Source: Roseateles sp049532965
GTDB lineage: Bacteria; Pseudomonadota; Gammaproteobacteria; Burkholderiales; Burkholderiaceae_C
NCBI RefSeq assembly: GCF_049532965.1
Contig: NZ_CP186694.1
Span: 3,348,001-3,412,000, forward strand
DNA length: 64,000 nt
Direction of reading: 5' to 3'
Positions 57,757 to 64,000 of the stretch are shown here, piece by piece (positions within the stretch are counted from its first letter, which is position 1; the number at the start of each line of letters is the position of its first letter). The notes under the pieces are model-generated. The model was given only the letters and a program-made list of their open reading frames with translations. It was not told the origin of the DNA and ran no database searches. Made by a program: the position numbers and the translations under genes.

Positions 57757-60700
57757 TCAGTGCCTGGCCAGCACGGGCGCCAGGGCCTTCCCGGTGTGCG
57801 TGCCCAGGGCCACGAGCGTCTCCGGCCGTCCTTGCGCAACCACGACACCGCCCGCCGAACCGCCTTCCGGCCCCAGGTCCAGCACCCAGTCCGCCTCGGC
57901 GATCACGTCGAGGTCATGCTCGATCACCACCACGCTGTGCCCGCCGCTCACGAGGCGGTGCAGCACGCGGATCAGCTTTTCGACGTCGGCCATGTGCAGC
58001 CCCACCGTCGGCTCGTCCAGCACGTACAGCGTGTGCGGCGCCTTCTGGCCGCGGCGCGTGACGTCGTCGCGCACCTTCACCAGCTCGGACACCAGCTTGA
58101 TCCGCTGCGCCTCGCCGCCCGACAGCGTCGGGCTGGGCTGGCCCAGCGTCAGGTAGCCCAGGCCGACGTCCTGCAGCAGCTTCAGCGGATGGGCGATCGA
58201 CGTCATTGCGGCAAAGAACTCCACCGCCTCGTCCACCTCCATCTGCAGCACCTCGCCGATGCTCTTGCCGCGCCAGGTCACGGCCAGCGTCTCGGGATTG
58301 AAGCGCTGCCCATGGCATTGGTCGCAGAGCACCTTCACATCCGGCAGGAAGCTCATCGCGATGGTGCGCATGCCCTGCCCTTCGCAGGCCGGGCAGCGGC
58401 CCTCGCCGGTGTTGAAGCTGAAGCGGCCCGGACCATAGCCGCGGGCCTTCGCTTCCAGGGTTTCGGCGAACAGCTTGCGGATCGCGTCCCAGAAGCCGAT
58501 GTAGGTCGCCGGGCAACTGCGCGGCGTCTTGCCGATCGGCGTCTGGTCGACCTCGAGCACCCGGTCCACGCGCTGATGGCCGTCGATCGCGTCGCAGCCG
58601 ATCCACGTCGACGGCGCACGGCGCAGCGGCACCGCCGCGGCCATGTTGGCCAGCAGCACGTCGCGCGCGAGCGTGGACTTGCCGGAACCCGACACGCCCG
58701 TGATCGCCACCAGGCGGTGCAGCGGCACGTCCACCGTGACGCCGCGCAGGTTGTGCAGCGTCGCATTGAGCACCGTCAGCTTCGGCGCTTCGGGGTCCAT
58801 GTCCCGGCGCGGTTGCAGCGGATGCACCAGCGGTTTCGACAGGAAGCGGCCCGTCAGCGACTCCGCGTTCTGCGCGATCTGCTCGGCCGTGCCCTCGGCG
58901 ATCACGCGGCCGCCGCGCTTGCCGGCGCTCGGGCCGATGTCGATGATGTGATCGGCACGCCGGATGGTGTCCTCGTCGTGCTCGACGACCACCAGCGTGT
59001 TGCCCTTGTCGCCGAGCGTCGACAGCGCCTTCAGCAGGATCTGGTTGTCGCGCGGATGCAGGCCGATGGTCGGTTCGTCCAGCACGTAGCAGACGCCCTG
59101 CAGATTGCTGCCGAGCTGCGCCGCCAGGCGGATGCGCTGCGCCTCGCCGCCGGACAGCGTGGGTGCCGCGCGGTCCAGCGTCAGGTAGCCCAGCCCCACT
59201 TCTTCGAGGAACTCGAGCCGCCCGCGGATCTCCGCGATCACGTCACGCGCGATCTCGGCATCGCGGCCGGTCAGCGCAAGGCCTGCGATCCATTCGCGCG
59301 CCTCCGTCACGCTCCATGAGGCCACCGTGCCGATGGTCTCGTGCTCGAAGCTGACCGCGCGCGCCACCGGATTCAGCCGCGAGCCGTGGCAGTCCGGGCA
59401 CGGCGCGTCGCTCAGGTCCTCGATCTCGGCTTCCTCGGCGGGGAAGCTCTGCTCGCGGCCGCGGTTGTCCTTGTCCTGCTGGCTGTCGTCCAGCGCCTTG
59501 CGCTGCTCGCGCGTCAGGGCCAGGCCGGTACCGACACAGGTGGTGCACCAGCCGTGCTTGGAGTTGTAGCTGAACAGCCGCGGATCCAGTTCCGGATAGC
59601 TCGTGCCGCATTGCGGGCAGGCGCGCTTGGTCGAGAACACGCGCAGCTCGCCGATGCCGCGCGTCGGTTTGGCGTTGCGCAGCGCGTCGTGCAGCCCGTC
59701 GAGCGGCGACAGCACATGCACCACGCCCTTGCCGTGGTCCAGCGCCTTGGCGAGCAGCCCGCGCAGCTCGGCCTCGGTCTCCGGCGTGACGGTCATGTCG
59801 CCGACCGGCAGTTCGATCGTGTGTTCCTTGAAGCGGTCCAGCCGCGGCCAGGGACTGGTCGGCAGGAACTCGCCGTCGACGCGCAGATGCGTATACCCGC
59901 GCTGCTTCGCCCACTTCGCGAGGTCGGTATAGACGCCCTTGCGGTTGACCACCAGCGGCGCGAGCAGCCCGATGTGGCGGCCCTTGTAGTCGCGCAGAAG
60001 CTGTGCGGCGATGGCCTCGACGCTCTGCGGCTTCACCGGCGTGCCGTCGTTGGCGCAGTGCTGCACGCCGAGCTTCACGTACAGCAGCCGCAGGAAGTGC
60101 CAGACCTCCGTCGTCGTCGCGACGGTGCTCTTGCGCCCGCCGCGCGACAGGCGCTGCTCGATCGCGACCGTCGGCGGAATGCCCCAGACCGCGTCGACCT
60201 CCGGCCGGCCCGCCGGCTGCACGATCGAGCGCGCATAGGCGTTGAGCGACTCGAGGTAGCGGCGTTGGCCCTCGTTGAACAGGATGTCGAAGGCCAGCGT
60301 GCTCTTGCCGGAGCCCGACACGCCGGTCACCACATTGAACTTGCCACGCGGGATGCTGACGTCGACCGACTTCAGGTTGTGCTCGCGGGCGTTGACGATG
60401 CGGATCGCCTCGTCGGCCTGACGGCGCCGGCGCAGCAGCGACTGCAGCGGCTGGCCCTCCGAGACCTTGACCGGCGCGCGGTCCATCTCGGCCGCGTACT
60501 CGCGCAGCGCCTGCGCGGTGTGCGAGGTCGGGTGGTCCTTCAGCGTCTCCGGCGTGCCGACCGCGACGACGGTGCCACCGTCCTCGCCGCCCTCGGGCCC
60601 CAGGTCGATGACCCAGTCCGACGCTCGGATCACGTCGAGGTTGTGCTCGATCAGGATCAGCGAGTGCCCCGCCGACAGCAGCTTGCGCATCGCGCGCATC

Positions 60701-63393
60701 AGCTTGGCGATGTCGTCGAAATGCAGGCCGGTGGTCGGCTCGTCGAAGAGGAACAAGGTGCCCTTGGTCGCCGTGGCCTGACGCGGCTTCGAGGCCGCCT
60801 CCGCGAGGTACCCCGCCAGCTTCAGCCGCTGTGCCTCGCCGCCCGACAGCGTCGGCACCGGCTGGCCCAGCGTCAGGTAGTCGAGGCCGACATCCGACAG
60901 CGGCTGCAGCTTGTTCAGCACCTCGCGGTCGTCCTGGAAGACGCCGAGCGCCTCGGCCACCGTCAGGTCCAGCACGTCGGAAACGCTGAGCTGCCGCCCG
61001 GCGCGCTCGAGCTTGACCTCGAGCAGCTCGGCGCGGAAGCGCTTGCCGTCGCAGTCGGGGCAGCGCAAGTAGACGTCGGACAGGAACTGCATCTCGACGT
61101 GCTCGAAGCCCGAGCCGCCGCAGGTCGGGCAACGGCCGTCGCCGGCGTTGAAGCTGAACATGCCGGCGCCGTAGCTGCGCTCCTTGGCGAGGGGCGCCTC
61201 GGCGAAGCGCTTGCGGATCTCGTCGAACACGCCGACGTAGCTGGCGGGGTTCGAGCGGGCCGTCTTGCCGATCGGCGACTGGTCGACGAAGACAGCGTCG
61301 GCCAGCCAGTCGGCGCCGAGCAGCCGGTCATGAGCGCCGGGCGCCTCGGTGGCCTGGCCGAACCAGCGCGCCAGCGCCGGATAGAGCACGTCCTGCATCA
61401 GCGTGCTCTTGCCGGAGCCCGACACGCCGGTGACCGCCACCATGCGTTGCAGCGGGAACTCGACGCTGACGTTCTTGAGGTTGTGCTCGCGCGCGCCTTC
61501 GAGGATCAGCCGCGGCGTGTTCTCCTCGACGACGCGCTTCAGGCCCATGCCCACGTGCTTGCGCGCGCCGAGGTAGGCGCCGGTCAGCGTGTCGGCGGCG
61601 CGGATCTGCTCCGGCGTGCCGTCGAAGACGATCTGGCCGCCCTGCTGGCCGGGACCCGGGCCCATGTCGATGAGCCGGTCGGCCGCCAGCATCACGGCCG
61701 GGTCGTGCTCGACGACCACCAGCGTGTTGCCCGCGTCGCGCAGCCGCTGCATCGCCTCGACGATGCGGTTCATGTCGCGCGGATGCAGGCCGATGCTGGG
61801 CTCGTCCAGCACGAACAGCGTGTTGACCAGCGAGGTTCCCAGCGCCGTCGTCAGGTTGATGCGCTGCACTTCGCCGCCGGACAGCGTGCGGCTCTGCCGG
61901 TCCAGCGTCAGGTAGCCGATGCCGACGTCGACGAGGTACTTCAGCCGGTTGCGGATCTCGTCGAGCAGCAGCTTGAGCGCCTCGTCCAGCATCGAGCCGG
62001 GGAGTTGCAGCTCATCCATGAAGCGCCGCAGCCGGTGGATCGGCAACTGCATCAGGTCATGGACGGACAGGCCGGGCAGCGCCTCGAGCTGGGCGCGATC
62101 CCATCGAACGCCCTCGGGCATGAAGCGCTGGTCCGCCGGCAGCGCCGCGTCCGCGAGCGCCTTCGAGCCGATGCGCCACAACAGCGCCTCGGTCTTCAAT
62201 CGCGCGCCGCGGCAGGCGGGGCATTCGGTGTAGCTGCGGTACTTCGACAGCAGCACCCGGATGTGCATCTTGTAGGCCTTGCTCTCCAGGTAGTCGAAGA
62301 ACCGGCGCACGCCGTACCACTGCTTGTTCCAGTTGCCGTTCCAGTTGGGGCTGCCCTCGATGACCCAGTCGCGCTGGGAGGGCGTCATCTGGCTCCAGGC
62401 GGTGTCGCGCGGGATGCCGGCATCGCCCGCGTACTTCAGCAGGTCGTCCTGGCACTCCTTCCAGGCCGGCGTCTGCATCGGCTTGATGGCGCCGCCGCGC
62501 AGCGTCTTGCGTTCGTCCGGGATCACCAGCCCGAGGTCCACGCCGATCACGCGCCCGAAACCGCGGCAGGTCTCGCAGGCGCCCATGGCCGAGTTGAACG
62601 AGAACAGCGCCGGCTGCGGGTCGGCATAGCGGATGTCGCTCTCCGGGCAATGCAGTCCGGTGGAGTAGCGCCACAGCACCGGGGCGGTGCCCTCGTCCGC
62701 GCTCATCACGTAGACCGTCATCCGGCCGCTGCCGCGCTTGAGCGCCAGTTCGATCGCCTCCATCGCGCGGGCCTGTTCGGCGCCCTGGATGCGGAACCGG
62801 TCCGCCACCACGTCCAGCACCTTGCGGCCGTTGACCACGCGCTCTGACTGCACCCGCGTGAAGCCGGAGGCCGACAGCCATTGCTCCACCTCGCCGGCGC
62901 TGACGGTCTCGGGCAATTCGACCGGGAAGGTCAGCACCAGGCGCGGATCGTCCCCGGTGGTCCGTGCCATCAGTTCGGCGTAGATGGTCTGCGGCGTGTC
63001 ATGGCGCACCGGCAGCGCGGTCTCGCGGTCGAACAGGTCGGCGCCGCGCGCGAAGAGCAGCTTCAGGTGGTCGTTGAGCTCCGTCATCGTGCCGACGGTG
63101 GAGCGGCTGGTGCGGACCGGGTTGGTCTGGTCGATCGCGATGGCGGGCGGCACGCCTTCGACCTTGTCGACCGCCGGGCGGTCCATGCGGTCGAGGAACT
63201 GGCGCGCGTAGGCGGAGAAGGTCTCGACGTAGCGGCGCTGGCCTTCCGCGTAAAGCGTGTCGAACACCAGGCTGGACTTGCCGGAGCCGCTGGGCCCGGT
63301 CACCACGGTCAGTTCTCCGGTCCGGAGATCCAGGTCGAGGTTCTTGAGGTTGTGCTGGCGGGCGCCGCGGATGCGGATATCGGCGTCGGACAT
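57757..63393 (-). CDS. uvrA: Double-length UvrA-type excinuclease ATPase (two UvrA units in one chain)
   Basis: A 1878-residue protein, twice the length of normal UvrA (about 940). It contains two successive UvrA units. The first (about 1-990) has Walker A Lys39 and Lys662 and signatures TLSGGEVQRI and TLSGGEAQRLKL; the second (about 995-1878) has Lys1030 and Lys1572 and signatures TLSGGEAQRIRL and TLSGGEAQRIKL. All four Walker A motifs are GxSGSGKS. CxxC zinc pairs are present in both (CPACRG, CPTCGG, CPQCGT, CPDCHG, CPACEGQG). UvrA recognises bulky DNA damage with UvrB. The spacing of the two P-loops is 623 residues in the first and 542 in the second, so the second lacks part of an inserted domain. 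The ATG at 63393 has no obvious ribosome binding site. Confidence 0.93.
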   Translation of the reverse strand: MSDADIRIRGARQHNLKNLDLDLRTGELTVVTGPSGSGKSSLVFDTLYAEGQRRYVETFSAYARQFLDRMDRPAVDKVEGVPPAIAIDQTNPVRTSRSTVGTMTELNDHLKLLFARGADLFDRETALPVRHDTPQTIYAELMARTTGDDPRLVLTFPVELPETVSAGEVEQWLSASGFTRVQSERVVNGRKVLDVVADRFRIQGAEQARAMEAIELALKRGSGRMTVYVMSADEGTAPVLWRYSTGLHCPESDIRYADPQPALFSFNSAMGACETCRGFGRVIGVDLGLVIPDERKTLRGGAIKPMQTPAWKECQDDLLKYAGDAGIPRDTAWSQMTPSQRDWVIEGSPNWNGNWNKQWYGVRRFFDYLESKAYKMHIRVLLSKYRSYTECPACRGARLKTEALLWRIGSKALADAALPADQRFMPEGVRWDRAQLEALPGLSVHDLMQLPIHRLRRFMDELQLPGSMLDEALKLLLDEIRNRLKYLVDVGIGYLTLDRQSRTLSGGEVQRINLTTALGTSLVNTLFVLDEPSIGLHPRDMNRIVEAMQRLRDAGNTLVVVEHDPAVMLAADRLIDMGPGPGQQGGQIVFDGTPEQIRAADTLTGAYLGARKHVGMGLKRVVEENTPRLILEGAREHNLKNVSVEFPLQRMVAVTGVSGSGKSTLMQDVLYPALARWFGQATEAPGAHDRLLGADWLADAVFVDQSPIGKTARSNPASYVGVFDEIRKRFAEAPLAKERSYGAGMFSFNAGDGRCPTCGGSGFEHVEMQFLSDVYLRCPDCDGKRFRAELLEVKLERAGRQLSVSDVLDLTVAEALGVFQDDREVLNKLQPLSDVGLDYLTLGQPVPTLSGGEAQRLKLAGYLAEAASKPRQATATKGTLFLFDEPTTGLHFDDIAKLMRAMRKLLSAGHSLILIEHNLDVIRASDWVIDLGPEGGEDGGTVVAVGTPETLKDHPTSHTAQALREYAAEMDRAPVKVSEGQPLQSLLRRRRQADEAIRIVNAREHNLKSVDVSIPRGKFNVVTGVSGSGKSTLAFDILFNEGQRRYLESLNAYARSIVQPAGRPEVDAVWGIPPTVAIEQRLSRGGRKSTVATTTEVWHFLRLLYVKLGVQHCANDGTPVKPQSVEAIAAQLLRDYKGRHIGLLAPLVVNRKGVYTDLAKWAKQRGYTHLRVDGEFLPTSPWPRLDRFKEHTIELPVGDMTVTPETEAELRGLLAKALDHGKGVVHVLSPLDGLHDALRNAKPTRGIGELRVFSTKRACPQCGTSYPELDPRLFSYNSKHGWCTTCVGTGLALTREQRKALDDSQQDKDNRGREQSFPAEEAEIEDLSDAPCPDCHGSRLNPVARAVSFEHETIGTVASWSVTEAREWIAGLALTGRDAEIARDVIAEIRGRLEFLEEVGLGYLTLDRAAPTLSGGEAQRIRLAAQLGSNLQGVCYVLDEPTIGLHPRDNQILLKALSTLGDKGNTLVVVEHDEDTIRRADHIIDIGPSAGKRGGRVIAEGTAEQIAQNAESLTGRFLSKPLVHPLQPRRDMDPEAPKLTVLNATLHNLRGVTVDVPLHRLVAITGVSGSGKSTLARDVLLANMAAAVPLRRAPSTWIGCDAIDGHQRVDRVLEVDQTPIGKTPRSCPATYIGFWDAIRKLFAETLEAKARGYGPGRFSFNTGEGRCPACEGQGMRTIAMSFLPDVKVLCDQCHGQRFNPETLAVTWRGKSIGEVLQMEVDEAVEFFAAMTSIAHPLKLLQDVGLGYLTLGQPSPTLSGGEAQRIKLVSELVKVRDDVTRRGQKAPHTLYVLDEPTVGLHMADVEKLIRVLHRLVSGGHSVVVIEHDLDVIAEADWVLDLGPEGGSAGGVVVAQGRPETLVALGTHTGKALAPVLARH

Positions 63394-63752
63394 GGGGGTG
63401 GACGGTGATGGGTATGGCGGCCGGTGGAGGGGGGACCGGAGGGGTGCAGGAGGTGGACGAAGGGGGTGGGCGGTCATTCTAGGGAGGGGCGGCGCCGCGA
63501 ATTGGCAGCAGCGGTCCGGCCCTGAAGCGGGTGCCCGGGACGCGTCAGTGGTAAGCAATTGCAAACAAAAGACCGTTCAGGAAGCACTTGCCTACCTCTT
63601 GTCAAGGCCTCCGACCGATGACTTCCGCACACTTGCTAGTCTTTGGGGGCTGCGGCAACAATGCACCCCGTCGCCGCCGTGCAACACCGGAGCCACGGCG
63701 GCGATGTTTTTCAGGGAATACCCGTATCCCGACCGGATCGGGGCGACACGAC
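63394..63752. other. 359-bp non-coding region between uvrA and a response regulator
   Basis: No protein gene is visible. The uvrA-proximal half is G+C-rich and should hold the uvrA promoter on the minus strand; I see no LexA-type CTGT-N8-ACAG box. The half near the response regulator is lower in G+C (CAATTGCAAACAAAAGACC) and ends in an intrinsic terminator (63671-63710) pointing rightward. The 100 or so bases before it could encode a small RNA or be an attenuated leader of the response-regulator gene. No promoter with good hexamers is clear. Confidence 0.55.
63671..63710 (+). terminator. Intrinsic terminator with no obvious upstream gene
   Basis: TCGCCGCCGTG (63671-63681) pairs perfectly with CACGGCGGCGA (63694-63704) around a 12-base loop, followed by TGTTTTT: a full rightward intrinsic terminator. 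It lies 43 bases before the response-regulator ATG. The nearest plus-strand gene upstream is rpoH, 6 kb away, so it must end a transcript starting in 63394-63670. Confidence 0.85.
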
Positions 63753-64000
63753 ATGGACAGACACGACGGCCATCCTCTTTCCGAGACCTCGCTGGTCTTG
63801 ATGACGTCGGACGCGTCCGCAAAACCGCCTCATCCGCCGTCCACTGCCGATGCAAGCGTGTCGGGCCAACGCCCGGCGCCCGGCGAGCCGTTCGTGCTGC
63901 TGGTCGAGGACAACCCGATCAACCAGGTGGTTGCGCTGGAGTTCCTGGCGCTGATGGGTTTGAAGACGCAACTGGCGCGCAATGGCCAGGAGGCGCTGGA
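63753..64000 (+). CDS. Response regulator receiver-domain protein (partial, cut by window end)
   Basis: The open frame runs from the ATG at 63753 off the right edge (82 complete codons). After a 45-residue Pro/Ser/Ala leader, a receiver domain begins: PFVLLVEDNPINQVVALEFL (EDN is the acidic pocket preceding the phospho-acceptor Asp) and then LMGLKTQLARNGQEAL. The DNPINQ start is that of hybrid-kinase or stand-alone receiver domains. The phospho-acceptor Asp lies beyond the edge. It may be part of a longer hybrid signalling protein. It is 43 bases downstream of an intrinsic terminator and divergent from uvrA. Confidence 0.85.
   Translation, partial: MDRHDGHPLSETSLVLMTSDASAKPPHPPSTADASVSGQRPAPGEPFVLLVEDNPINQVVALEFLALMGLKTQLARNGQEAL

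Noticed and set aside
59341..62847. Long plus-strand open frame opposite uvrA
   Set aside because: It is a shadow of uvrA: an Arg/Val/Leu-rich low-complexity product antisense to conserved motifs.

Overview
The window is about 70% G+C, has no tRNA, rRNA, transposase or CRISPR array, and looks like the chromosome of a betaproteobacterium of the order Burkholderiales (Rubrivivax/Roseateles/Mitsuaria type). That placement is an inference from base composition, an EpsH-type (XrtB) exosortase polysaccharide locus, UbiJ-UbiB, and a sigma-32 gene behind a CIRCE element.

Left edge (1-5150): an FmdB-type zinc-ribbon protein and a sodium:solute symporter on the minus strand; an unusual plus-strand cassette of two tiny unrecognised proteins and a stand-alone sigma region-4 protein (2038-3007); then ubiJ-ubiB of ubiquinone synthesis on the minus strand.

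Centre (5191-50700): one very large exopolysaccharide (EPS) locus of about 45 kb in two arms facing each other. The left, plus-strand arm holds the priming glycosyl-1-phosphate transferase, an EpsL-type outer-membrane barrel protein and the nucleotide-sugar genes (galE, manC, tviB, rfbBDAC, wecB) plus an acyltransferase. The right, minus-strand arm reads from 50.7 kb down to 20.3 kb: epsD-epsE-epsF-epsG (assembly and export), exosortase B and EpsI, a Wzy-like polymerase, an acyltransferase, two paralogous secreted proteins of unknown function around a CysE-like acetyltransferase, eight glycosyltransferases, a pyruvyltransferase, two different flippases, a KpsS-like putative Kdo transferase, UDP-glucuronate and UDP-galacturonate synthesis, and another acyltransferase. 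kdsA and a fucosyltransferase-like gene lie where the arms meet. The predicted polymer is a complex acidic heteropolysaccharide that may contain Glc, Gal, Man, Rha, GlcA/GalA, an N-acetylhexosaminuronic acid, ManNAc and Kdo, with O-acyl and pyruvyl groups. It would be primed on undecaprenyl phosphate, flipped by Wzx, polymerised by Wzy and exported through EpsE/EpsF.

Right edge (50.7-64 kb): a REP-like inverted pair, a divergent AraC regulator and MFS exporter, a 14-bp tandem repeat, a large MASE1/CHASE/PAS sensor kinase, CIRCE-controlled rpoH, a double-length UvrA carrying four ATPase modules, an intrinsic terminator with no obvious upstream gene, and the start of a response-regulator gene cut by the window end.

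The items most worth following are the paired secreted EPS-locus proteins, the small sigma-4 cassette, the Kdo module inside an exosortase-B locus, and the double UvrA.
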